A DNA stretch of 42,893 bases from Gemmata sp. (GTDB lineage Bacteria > Planctomycetota > Planctomycetia > Gemmatales > Gemmataceae), in assembly GCA_022843445.1 (NCBI GenBank), contig JALHNS010000011.1:1-42893 (forward strand), in the 5' to 3' direction. The notes under the pieces were generated by a model. That model saw nothing but the letters and a program-made list of their open reading frames with translations, searched no databases and was not told where the DNA came from. How positions within the stretch are numbered: position 1 is the stretch's first letter; every line of letters begins with the position of its first letter. Of the stretch, positions 33,723-41,372 are shown piece by piece. The translations under genes were made by a program, and so were the position numbers.

Positions 33723-35754
33723 CACCGTTTCCGACAGCGCCTTGCGAGATGCAGCGCTCGCCGAACTGCGCAAAGGCTCGAACCCGTTCAGCACCGCAGT
33801 TGCGGCGGTAGGTACGGCCGCAGAGAGCGTCCAGACGGATGTGCGAGCCCACACAGAACAGCAACTCGCCGACCTGTTGAAGATCGTCGAGTTGTACCGC
33901 GCCGGGAGCGCTGCAACGCGCATCTATCCGGTCGTCGGTGACCCCGGCACGGGGAAAACGCACCTGCTGTACGTTCTCCGTTCAGAACTCCGCCAGCAAG
34001 CACTACGCGACGGCAAAGAGACGCTCTTCGTTGTCGTCGAACACCGCTCGACAGGCACGGACCCCATCGACTATCTGTTGTGGCAGATCACAAACCACCT
34101 GCTGACGCACACCGGCGACGCCCGTCGCATGCTGAATGTGGTCGCGGGCCGACTCACCGGGCGATTACTGGCCGAGGCGCTCCGCCGGCTCAGCCCGCCG
34201 CAGCAAATCGAACTGATTCCCGCGGCCGGATTCTGGCAAGGCGTGCGCATGCGGTTCGGGAGCGCGCAGCTCGCACACGAGCGCGTTGACGCGGTGGCGA
34301 AGCTCGTCGAGATTGCCGACGCCGGACCGGAACCCGCGGCGTTGCGAGAAGCGTGTTGCGCCGCCGGAATCGCGCCTGAGCGTGCCTTCGAGTGTGTGAG
34401 CGCTCACCTCAAACATACGCATTCCGATAACGCGACCGATTGGTTCCGAAAGGAACTCTACACACGCCTCGCCCGGTTCGTTCTGCTCGGCGACCGAGAA
34501 CCCGTTGACGACTTCCACAACGGCGAAGCCGAACCGCCTGCCAATACGAAGGGTGTGGGCAACATTGGGCGGTGCTTGCTCGACACTTGGCTCGAATTGC
34601 TCGCAATGCTGCGCATTCCGGTCGTCGTGGTTTACGACCAACTCGAAGACTACTTACGCGCCGCGACACCGGAACAAGAGTGCATCAATCAACGAGACTT
34701 CATTCGGGCGGTCACCTCCTACGTGGACAACGTTCGGGGGGTCTGTGTGATTACGTTTGCTGCGTACCAAGTGTGGGTTGACCTGACCAATGCTGCTGAC
34801 CCGTATTCTCAGCAACGACTCGCACAACTGTTCTCTCTCGCCGGGCAGCCGGCGCGAACTCGTATCGAGATGCCCGACCGGGTGAGTGCCGAGGTCGCGC
34901 AACAGATCGTGGCAACGCGCATTCGACAAGGGTTCCCAGCGCTCGACCTGACTGGATTGCCGCCGACGTTCCCGCTCTCGCTTACGGACCTTCAGGAGTT
35001 GACACAGCAAGTGAATCTACGCGGGTTCTTGTTGGGGCTGGCGAAGCGATATGACGAAATCGTCTTCGCCGCACAGGTTGATGTCGGAACGATACTGGCG
35101 AAACTCCGCGGGCGGCTCGAAGCGATTTGGCGCGACCATTCCGCCGCGGCCCGCGCCGAGTACGGCGACGCGTTGCCGATCACAACGGCGCTCATTCCGC
35201 AGTTTCAATCCGCACTCGACGGGTGGCTCCAGCATCTTCACAAGCACGGGCTGACCGGGGCGGGGCCGTGGGCGAAAGTGGAAGTGGTCACGAAGCCGGA
35301 GCGCTCGCAGTACGGCTACCTCACGGTGATTCGCACCGAGGAGAACAAACCCGGCATCGGCATCGCCGCATGGCTCGGGCATCATGCACCAAAGCACAGC
35401 AACTTGTTGAAGGTGCTGGACTACTTCAAAGACAAGCCGTGCCCGGTTCGCACGTTGGTCTTTCTCCGCGCCGATGGTGAAGACGCGCTCAGCGGGATGT
35501 GCGGGGAGACGTTCGAGAAGGCGCGCACGAAGCAAGGGAAGGACGTGCGCGTCGTGCCCTACGATGTGGGCTTCTTTCACTCGCTCATGGGCTTCGCGGG
35601 GTGGTACTCGGCGGCGCTCGCCGAGGTCGAAGCGGCCGGGCGCGAAGGCGCGAACGCCGAACCGGTGTTGCGTGACTTCCTCGCCGAAGTCTCGAAGCAG
35701 TTCATTGCATGGGTTGACCAGTGGCGCGAACCGGCCGCGGCGAAGGGGGCGTGA
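33703..35754 (+). CDS. P-loop (AAA/STAND-like) ATPase, core of the candidate system
   Basis: A 683-residue ATPase. Walker A is VVGDPGTGKTHLLYVLRSEL (P-loop about residues 79-87). Walker B is VVVVYDQLEDYL (about 307-318), with Asp312 and Glu315 as candidate Mg/catalytic residues, and VCVITFAAYQVWVDL follows as a sensor-1-like strand. Residues 120-290 form a helical insert with two cysteines (REACCAAG). The last ~200 residues include an alpha/beta domain (PVRTLVFLRADGEDALSGMC) that could be an effector or nuclease-like domain; I see no classical PD-(D/E)xK motif. It starts inside the upstream gene and is followed after two bases by the membrane-protein gene. Family not identified; energy-dependent DNA or complex remodelling is inferred. 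Confidence 0.75.
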   Translation: MPIPSLDTVSDSALRDAALAELRKGSNPFSTAVAAVGTAAESVQTDVRAHTEQQLADLLKIVELYRAGSAATRIYPVVGDPGTGKTHLLYVLRSELRQQALRDGKETLFVVVEHRSTGTDPIDYLLWQITNHLLTHTGDARRMLNVVAGRLTGRLLAEALRRLSPPQQIELIPAAGFWQGVRMRFGSAQLAHERVDAVAKLVEIADAGPEPAALREACCAAGIAPERAFECVSAHLKHTHSDNATDWFRKELYTRLARFVLLGDREPVDDFHNGEAEPPANTKGVGNIGRCLLDTWLELLAMLRIPVVVVYDQLEDYLRAATPEQECINQRDFIRAVTSYVDNVRGVCVITFAAYQVWVDLTNAADPYSQQRLAQLFSLAGQPARTRIEMPDRVSAEVAQQIVATRIRQGFPALDLTGLPPTFPLSLTDLQELTQQVNLRGFLLGLAKRYDEIVFAAQVDVGTILAKLRGRLEAIWRDHSAAARAEYGDALPITTALIPQFQSALDGWLQHLHKHGLTGAGPWAKVEVVTKPERSQYGYLTVIRTEENKPGIGIAAWLGHHAPKHSNLLKVLDYFKDKPCPVRTLVFLRADGEDALSGMCGETFEKARTKQGKDVRVVPYDVGFFHSLMGFAGWYSAALAEVEAAGREGANAEPVLRDFLAEVSKQFIAWVDQWREPAAAKGA

Positions 35755-35755
35755 A

Positions 35756-36385
35756 GTGTCCGCACCCGAACCCACCGCGCCGCCGGCGGCGCTGCCGGAC
35801 TACCTGTTGCGTCGCGCCCCGGCGAAGGTCGAACTCACGGACGATTCCGGGCGGGCGCTCCGCATGACCCGGCGGTTCGTTCACGTCCGCAGCGGGCAGC
35901 ACGTTCGCGTTCGCGTCGTGCCACAGGCACCGGTGCCGGGCGAAGCCGCGGCGGTGGTGAAGCTCAACCCGACCGACGCGCTCGGCGTGGTGGTGGACCC
36001 GCACCCGGTGCCCGCGGGCGCGGTGGAAGCGGTGCTGGCGACCTACCAGCCCCGGCGACGCGGAAAGGTGCCCGCCCCTCAGCGGGGCACGCTGTTCGTT
36101 ACGATCACGGTGCCCGGCCGTGAGGCGTACCGGCTCGCCATTCCGTTCGCGGTGTGGCCGAACTGGCCCGTCTTCCTGTCCTATGGTGCGCTCGCACTGG
36201 CCGGGCCGGTGATCGGCAACCGGTTCGTCGAACTGACCAAATCGCTCAGCCCGTTCTCGGCACTCCGCGAACTAGTCACTGACGGCGAGTTACTCAGCAC
36301 GTCAGCGGGGTTCGCCGCGCTCGGCGCGGGTGTGCTCAAACTCGGCGGTTGGTTCGCGGTCTGGGCCGGCTGGCTCGACGAGTGA
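35756..36385 (+). CDS. Two-helix membrane protein, third gene of the ATPase operon
   Basis: A 209-residue protein. The N-terminal ~140 residues are beta-rich and soluble (FVHVRSGQHVRVRVVPQAPV, VVKLNPTDALGVVVDPHPVP, RGTLFVTITVPGREAYRLAI). Two hydrophobic segments follow: WPVFLSYGALALAGPVIGNR near 140-160 and FAALGAGVLKLGGWFAVWAG near 185-205. No signal peptide is present, so the topology is open. The GTG at 35756 starts one base after the ATPase stop and has a GGGGG ribosome site. Co-transcription with a P-loop ATPase and a winged-helix protein recalls defence systems that end in a membrane effector; this is inference. Confidence 0.7.
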   Translation: MSAPEPTAPPAALPDYLLRRAPAKVELTDDSGRALRMTRRFVHVRSGQHVRVRVVPQAPVPGEAAAVVKLNPTDALGVVVDPHPVPAGAVEAVLATYQPRRRGKVPAPQRGTLFVTITVPGREAYRLAIPFAVWPNWPVFLSYGALALAGPVIGNRFVELTKSLSPFSALRELVTDGELLSTSAGFAALGAGVLKLGGWFAVWAGWLDE

Positions 36386-36548
36386 CAGCCCGGTGACACT
36401 GTGCCGACCTTGCGTCGATCCCCCGAGAAAAGGTAGATTGCACGTCCTCGGGACGGTGGGAGTAGCTACCCGCCGAACGCCGGGGCCGTGCCGCGGGTTC
36501 GTGTTGCGCCCGCGCTCGGCCCCGGCGGTCCCGTTGGAGCAACACACC

Positions 36549-37439
36549 ATGTCGAACGACGCAAACGGGAGCGGCGCGGACACTTTTCCCAGTCGTGCGG
36601 AACTCGCCCTGCGCTACGGGAAAAAGTACCAAGAAACGGTGCGAGATCTACTCGCACACTACAACCTCCCAAACAACCAGAAGCCTTCAGACTGGTTCGC
36701 GCGTCAATGCGGTGCGCTCTTCTATTTGATCAAGTGTTTCGTCGCGTTCCGCGACCTGCGAGCATTCACCGATCCGGATGAACTGGGCTTTTCCGATTTA
36801 CACGAATCAAACGTGGAAGACGCTCACCAAGCCCTCTTCGGGTTGCGTTACGGCATAGCAAACCACGTTTCGCCGGCGCTGCAAGCTGTCATGTCGAACG
36901 AACTCGACGAAGTTCGGAAAGCCATCTTCGACGTCCTGCAAGTCTTCCACTGGGATGATGCAGCAAAACACGCCCGTGGTCTGCTTTCCGAGTACGTTCG
37001 GAACCGGCAGGCGTACATCCGCGATCCCGCCCCCGAACAAACAGCACCGGCCGATGGTGACTCGAAACCGGGGGGGGCGGGACCGGCAAGGACACTGATT
37101 CCCAACTCGGATACAGGACAACCAAAGGTGGACGGTCCGTTCGGGCCGCGGGGATTCCGGTGGGGTGGGGTTGAGAAAGAGTTCCCGAAGGCGGAGAAGC
37201 GATTGTACAGGTTCTGTGTCGCAGCGTGGACCAGTTTCCGGTCTCAAGCACCTTGCCACATCAACGACCTCAACGCCGCGTATGAGAATGCCGGCGGGGC
37301 TGCGCTAGGCGTCGATTCCGCTGAGAACTACGCTCGCCAAATGATGGGTCAGTTGCTCGCATGGTTTCCGAGTTTCCCGGCCGAGTACAAGCGAGACGGC
37401 GACTACTACTTTCGGTGGTCGAACCGCGTCATTTCCTAG
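36549..37439 (+). CDS. Hypothetical protein downstream of the ATPase operon
   Basis: A 296-residue protein of unknown family. The first ~180 residues are helical with conserved-looking aromatic residues (SDWFARQCGALFYLIKCFVA, LQVFHWDDAAKHARGLLSEY). A Pro/Gly-rich linker (about residues 160-200) leads to a C-terminal segment (FPKAEKRLYRFCVAAWTSFR, YYFRWSNRVIS). No clear catalytic motif, membrane segment or zinc site. A 163-base gap with TTGCGT and TAGATT spaced 18 bases apart (from about 36,410) suggests its own promoter, so it may be independent of the preceding operon. The ATG at 36549 is the first plausible start. Confidence 0.6.
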   Translation: MSNDANGSGADTFPSRAELALRYGKKYQETVRDLLAHYNLPNNQKPSDWFARQCGALFYLIKCFVAFRDLRAFTDPDELGFSDLHESNVEDAHQALFGLRYGIANHVSPALQAVMSNELDEVRKAIFDVLQVFHWDDAAKHARGLLSEYVRNRQAYIRDPAPEQTAPADGDSKPGGAGPARTLIPNSDTGQPKVDGPFGPRGFRWGGVEKEFPKAEKRLYRFCVAAWTSFRSQAPCHINDLNAAYENAGGAALGVDSAENYARQMMGQLLAWFPSFPAEYKRDGDYYFRWSNRVIS

Positions 37440-37547
37440 CAAATCTCGAAGCACAACTCCGGGCATAAACTTATTGCCGGTGTTGTGGCTATAGTTGTGG
37501 CAATTCGCCGGATACTCCCTGCATCGCCCTGATGCAGTGGAGTGCCA

Positions 37548-37763
37548 ATGATGCACATAGCCCGCGCCGAGACCGACCTCACTGCCCGTCTGTTCCCCGA
37601 TCCGCTCACGGTGGAGCACCGCCTCTCACTACTCCGTATTGAGGCGCGGCACCTCGCACGTCTGCTGCGCCTCGCCCGCGACCACGCCCACGCCACTTCA
37701 TCCGTGTCGGAGCGTGCCGGTCTAAATGCTGAGCGGCAAGCGCTGGAGGTTCCCGGTGCTTAA
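37548..37763 (+). CDS. Small hypothetical protein
   Basis: About 71 residues, helical and rich in Leu, Arg and His (RLSLLRIEARHLARLLRLAR). GGAG lies six bases before the ATG at 37548. No family recognised. It overlaps the next small gene by eight bases, so they are translated together. Confidence 0.45.
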   Translation: MMHIARAETDLTARLFPDPLTVEHRLSLLRIEARHLARLLRLARDHAHATSSVSERAGLNAERQALEVPGA

Positions 37764-37920
37764 CCCCGCCGCGCTTCTCGCCGCGCTCATCCGCGCCGTC
37801 CGTCGTAACGACCGGCGGGCCGCGGCTCATGCCCTCACCCGGCTTGCCGAGCGCGGCTTTCGATTGATGCGGGGCAGCGACTTGCCGCCGCGAAGCAAAC
37901 CCGGCGCGCCCAAGAACTGA
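37756..37920 (+). CDS. Small basic hypothetical protein
   Basis: About 54 residues, starting at a GTG (37756) with a GGAGGT ribosome site and overlapping the preceding stop. It is an Ala/Arg-rich helical peptide (LIRAVRRNDRRAAAHALTRL) ending RSKPGAPKN. No family is recognised; small basic proteins of this kind are common in replication or regulation blocks of mobile elements. Confidence 0.45.
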   Translation: MLNPAALLAALIRAVRRNDRRAAAHALTRLAERGFRLMRGSDLPPRSKPGAPKN

Positions 37921-37940
37921 GCGCACCCACAAACGAAACA

Positions 37941-37984
37941 CGGCCGACCCGCCGGTCGGCCGCTCGGTGACACAGGTGTGTCAC
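37941..37984. promoter_or_regulatory. Two adjacent perfect inverted repeats
   Basis: CGGCCGACC-CGCC-GGTCGGCCG (37941-37962) is followed after four bases by GTGACAC-AGGT-GTGTCAC (37967-37984). The first is a strong hairpin that could end the small-gene transcript; the second looks more like an operator. They lie 27 bases before the next gene. Confidence 0.5.
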
Positions 37985-38010
37985 TGTATCCCCCTACGCA
38001 CAGAGGCTAC

Positions 38011-38412
38011 ATGAACACTCTACTCGATGGCGGTGACGAACACAACGACCGCCGCGTTCTCGAAGGCGAAGCGCTGTTCCTGCGCGTTCTGCTCGCCGCA
38101 CCCGGCGGGTTGGCGTCGCTCGCTGACGCGACGCCCGCCGAGTACCGCACGAAGCCGTACCCGGACGGCGGGCGGTGGCGCGGCAGCATCCCCAAACGGC
38201 TCGCCGGGCGCGGGGTTATCGGCGCGCTCGTCGCCGACGACGGCCGGCTCGAATCGCACCGCTCGCCGCGGGTGGCGCGCCGCTCGGGCATCGCCGTCGT
38301 CTGGAAGCTCATCGACGCCGAGGCCGCTCGGCAGCGGTTGGGCGCGCTGACCAAACTGCTCGGCCAGTCGCGCCCGCGGCAACCGGGCCTCTTCGACGAG
38401 TGCGACGACTAA
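38011..38412 (+). CDS. Hypothetical protein of the replication-like block
   Basis: A 133-residue protein with a possible winged-helix core: EALFLRVLLAAPGGLASLAD at the start, a basic helix WRGSIPKRLAGRGVIGALVA that could be a recognition helix with its wing in DDGRLESHRSPRVARRSGIA, and a C-terminal helix. The layout resembles small regulatory HTH proteins of phages but the family is not recognised. CAGAGG precedes the ATG at 38011. Its tail (GQSRPRQPGLFDECDD) contains a QPGLFD-type stretch resembling a clamp-binding peptide (QxxLF), an intriguing fit with the neighbouring DNA polymerase. Confidence 0.5.
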   Translation: MNTLLDGGDEHNDRRVLEGEALFLRVLLAAPGGLASLADATPAEYRTKPYPDGGRWRGSIPKRLAGRGVIGALVADDGRLESHRSPRVARRSGIAVVWKLIDAEAARQRLGALTKLLGQSRPRQPGLFDECDD

Positions 38413-38424
38413 CCCCGCATCACC

Positions 38425-38486
38425 CGCGCCCGGCACTGTCGCCGGGCGCGCACTCATCCACACGTTCACGGTCGGCACTCCGACCG
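38425..38486. promoter_or_regulatory. Two GC-rich hairpins before the gene upstream of the polymerase
   Basis: CGCGCCCGGC-ACTGTC-GCCGGGCGCG (38425-38450) has a perfect 10-bp stem; CGGTCGG-CACT-CCGACCG (38469-38486) has a perfect 7-bp stem, ending 13 bases before the ATG at 38500. The pattern repeats the paired hairpins at 37941-37984. No T-tracts follow, so they may be regulatory or replication structures as much as terminators. Confidence 0.5.
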
Positions 38487-38499
38487 GAAAGGCGCTCAC

Positions 38500-39087
38500 A
38501 TGCTCGAAGGCGACACCAGCACCGCACCGGACCCGTTCGACGTGTCCCGGCTGCGGTTGCAACCCGACGACGACGCGGCACTCGGCGTGCGCGAACTGCT
38601 CGTCTCGGTGCCGTATCGGAAGCCCTCGAAGGAAACGTTCTTCCGGGTTCACCGCGACCCGGCGTTCCGCTGCACCGGCGGGCTGATCGAACTGAAGGAC
38701 GAAGACGGCGCGGCCTACTGGGTGGACCCGGCACTGTGGCCGCACCTCGCCGACGAACCCACGTTCGGCAAGCGGCTCGTCGTGACCGCGGTGACGCGGC
38801 AAGGCGCGCCGTTCCTGTGGGGGCTGCGGCTGCCGGGGCCGGAAGCGCGGGTGCCGGACTGGGTGAGCGTGCCGCTCGAAGCCGCGAAAGCCGCCGAAGG
38901 CTCATGGGCGAAGATGTTCTGGGACCAGTCCCAGCGCAAGCACCGCATCAAGGTCGCCACCGGCATCACCGACGAACCGGTTTGGCCCGACCAACCGTTC
39001 GCCGAACTGCTGCGGCTGGCGTTCAAGGACCGCGTCGTTACGTCGCTCGATCACTCCGTTCTCGCACAACTGCGCGGGGAGCGGTAG
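38500..39087 (+). CDS. Hypothetical protein upstream of the family A polymerase
   Basis: A 195-residue soluble protein not matched to a named family. The first half is beta-rich (VSRLRLQPDDDAALGVRELL, SVPYRKPSKETFFRVHRDPA); the second half contains LIELKDEDGAAYWVDPALWP, GAPFLWGLRLPGPEARVPDW and EGSWAKMFWDQSQRKHRIKV. It ends two bases before the polymerase GTG, so the two are one transcript, and it is probably a replication accessory protein. GGAAAGG precedes the ATG at 38500. Confidence 0.6.
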   Translation: MLEGDTSTAPDPFDVSRLRLQPDDDAALGVRELLVSVPYRKPSKETFFRVHRDPAFRCTGGLIELKDEDGAAYWVDPALWPHLADEPTFGKRLVVTAVTRQGAPFLWGLRLPGPEARVPDWVSVPLEAAKAAEGSWAKMFWDQSQRKHRIKVATGITDEPVWPDQPFAELLRLAFKDRVVTSLDHSVLAQLRGER

Positions 39088-39089
39088 CC

Positions 39090-41294
39090 GTGGGCGCGTA
39101 CGACTGCTTCCGCGAAATCTGGTGCGCGGACTTCGAGTTCCGCGCCCCGGACGGGCACCGCCCCGAACCGCACTGTCTGGTAGCGCGGGAGGTGCGCACC
39201 GGGCGCGACGTGCGCCTGTGGCTCGGCGACGGCGCGCCGCCCGCGCCGCCGTTCGCCGTGACCGCGGACGCCCTGTTCGTGGCGTACTACGCGCCCGCCG
39301 AGATGGGGTGTTTCCTCGAGCTCGGGTGGTCGGTGCCCGCCCGGATTCTCGACCTGTTCGCCGAGTTCCGGGCGCTCACCAACGGCGGCGCGGTGCCGCA
39401 CGGTAACGGGTTGCTCGGCGCGCTGGCGCACTACGGGCTGGACGCACTCGCCGCGACCGAAAAGGCCGAGTGGCGCGAACTGGCGATGCGGGGCGGGCCG
39501 TTCACCGATACCGAGCGCGCCGGGCTGCTCGACTACTGCGCGACCGACGTGCGCGCTACCGCCCAACTCCTCGAGCGCATGGCACCGCACATCGACCTAC
39601 CGCGGGCGCTGGTCCGCGGGCGGTACACGGTCGCACTGGCGCGCATGGAGCGCACCGGCACGCCGGTGGACACGGAGGCGCACGGCGCGCTGGTGCGGCA
39701 CTGGTCCGCGATCAAAGGCCGGCTGGTGCGGGAAGTCGATGCGGATTACGGCGTCTTCGTGCCCGCGGGCCGGCGGCTCGACCCGGACACCAAGTTCGGC
39801 GCGGCGGTCACCGCGACCGCGAAGGAGTTGCGGCTCGACCCGTACCTTTTGGCGGAAGCCGCCGAACACGTTCACCGCGAACAGCGCGACGCGACCCGCG
39901 ACCGGCTCGAAGCGGTGCGCGCCGCCCGCGCCGCAACCGGGCTGAGTGTGGCCCGCGTCGGGCGACTGCTCGACACCGGGCGCGACTATCTCGACGTGCC
40001 CGGACTCGACACGCAAGCCCGCGATCTGGCGGGCGAGTATCCCGACCTCGGCATCGGCATCGGCTACGACGAGGAAGGCGTTGACGACGACTATGCGCCG
40101 AAGCTGTGGGCGGTGTTTTGCGACCCGGACCCGGTCGCGCCGCCGAAGCACTCCCGCGAAGTGCTGGACCGCGCCGCGGGGTTGGTCGGCACCGGCGAGC
40201 GCTACACCGGCGACGGCCCGCTGACGTTCAGCGCGGCGCGGTGGGGCGAGTACCTCGCACGCAAGCGCATCCCGTGGCCGCGGCTGCCGAGTGGCGCGCT
40301 CGCCCTCGACGACGAGACGTTCAAGGACATGGCGAAGGCGTACCCGACCGAGGTCGGGCCGATTCGGGAGTTGCGGCACACGCTCGGGCAAATGCGGCTG
40401 CACGAACTGGCGGTCGGGCCGGACGGCCGCAACCGGTGCATGCTGTCGCCGTTCCGGGCGCGCACGGGGCGCAACCAACCGAGCAACTCGAAGTTCGTGT
40501 TCGGGCCGTCGTGCTGGTTGCGCTCGCTCATCCGCCCCGAACCGGGCCGGGCGCTCGCTTACATCGACTGGTCGCAACAGGAACTCGGCATTGCCGCCGC
40601 GCTGTCGGGTGACGAGCGCATGAGGGCCGCGTACACGTCGGGCGACTTCTACCTGACGTTTGCGAAGATGGCGGGCGCGGTGCCGCCGGACGCCACCAAG
40701 CAGACGCACGGCGCGGAGCGCGACCAGTTCAAGAGCGTGGCGCTCGGCGTGCTGTACGGGTTGGGTGCCGACGGACTGGCGCGCAAGCTCGGGGTGCAAC
40801 CGTGCCGCGGGCGCGAACTGCTCGCCATGCACCAGCGCACCTTCCGCCGGTTCTGGGCGTGGTCGGACGCGACCGAGGAGCGGGCGATTCTGACGGGCGA
40901 GTTGCGCACGGTGTTCGGGTGGACCGTGCGCGTCGGCGCGGACGCGAACCCGCGGGCGCTCCGCAACTTCGCCATGCAAGCCAACGGTGCGGAGATGATG
41001 CGGCTGGCGGCGTGCTTGGCGACCGAACGCGGGCTGAACGTGTGCTGCCCGGTTCACGACGCCTTCCTCATCGAAGCCGGCGCGGACGAAATCGACACCG
41101 CGGTCGAGCGGATGCAAGCGGCGATGCGCGAAGCGTCGGAAGACGTGCTGCCGGGCTTCCCGCTGAACACCGAGGCGAAGGTCGTGCGCTACCCGGACCG
41201 GTACGCCGACCCGCGGGGCGAACGGATGTGGGCCGCGGTGTGCGGCATCGTTGCCGAGTTGGACGCGGCCGAAGCGGACCTGTGCCACTGGTGA
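39090..41294 (+). CDS. Family A DNA polymerase with 3'-5' exonuclease domain
   Basis: A 734-residue polymerase. The N-terminal exonuclease domain has a DxE motif (WCADFEFRAP) and a late DYCATDVRA. The polymerase palm has motif A AYIDWSQQELGIAAALSGD, the O-helix motif B KSVALGVLYGLGADGLARKL, and motif C CPVHDAFLIE, where Ala replaces the usual Glu of HDE. Between exonuclease and palm, about 150 residues (roughly 230-380) do not match E. coli Pol I and look like an insertion. No 5'-nuclease domain is present. The type is typical of phages and plasmids rather than the chromosomal PolA. GTG 39090 starts two bases after the upstream gene. Presumably replicates the excised element, or acts in its repair; inferred. 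Confidence 0.9.
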   Translation: MGAYDCFREIWCADFEFRAPDGHRPEPHCLVAREVRTGRDVRLWLGDGAPPAPPFAVTADALFVAYYAPAEMGCFLELGWSVPARILDLFAEFRALTNGGAVPHGNGLLGALAHYGLDALAATEKAEWRELAMRGGPFTDTERAGLLDYCATDVRATAQLLERMAPHIDLPRALVRGRYTVALARMERTGTPVDTEAHGALVRHWSAIKGRLVREVDADYGVFVPAGRRLDPDTKFGAAVTATAKELRLDPYLLAEAAEHVHREQRDATRDRLEAVRAARAATGLSVARVGRLLDTGRDYLDVPGLDTQARDLAGEYPDLGIGIGYDEEGVDDDYAPKLWAVFCDPDPVAPPKHSREVLDRAAGLVGTGERYTGDGPLTFSAARWGEYLARKRIPWPRLPSGALALDDETFKDMAKAYPTEVGPIRELRHTLGQMRLHELAVGPDGRNRCMLSPFRARTGRNQPSNSKFVFGPSCWLRSLIRPEPGRALAYIDWSQQELGIAAALSGDERMRAAYTSGDFYLTFAKMAGAVPPDATKQTHGAERDQFKSVALGVLYGLGADGLARKLGVQPCRGRELLAMHQRTFRRFWAWSDATEERAILTGELRTVFGWTVRVGADANPRALRNFAMQANGAEMMRLAACLATERGLNVCCPVHDAFLIEAGADEIDTAVERMQAAMREASEDVLPGFPLNTEAKVVRYPDRYADPRGERMWAAVCGIVAELDAAEADLCHW

Positions 41295-41323
41295 CGCACC
41301 ACCTGTGCCACCGGCGGCGCACC
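41278..41323 (+). repeat. Tandem 23-bp imperfect repeat across the polymerase stop
   Basis: Two consecutive 23-base units (41278-41300 and 41301-41323), each beginning ACCTGTGCCAC and ending GCGCACC or ACGCACC, differ at three positions. The polymerase stop lies inside the first. A pyrimidine-rich stretch (TCTTCTTTCTTCTGTCTTGT) follows at about 41,331. Could be a regulatory or origin-related repeat. Confidence 0.45.
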
Positions 41324-41372
41324 CGTCCAGTCTTCTTTCTTCTGTCTTGTACTTACCTAGAGGGGTGGGTTG

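Noticed and set aside
35474..35755. In-frame extension of the third operon gene far into the ATPase gene
   Set aside because: The extension translates to Arg/Ser-rich sequence antagonistic to the ATPase frame; a GTG with a ribosome site at 35756 starts the real gene.
32835..36385. Assignment of the operon to a named system such as BREX, Wadjet or Dnd
   Set aside because: No PglZ, methyltransferase, Smc-like or sulphur-transfer genes are present, and the ATPase motifs do not fit a specific one of these families.
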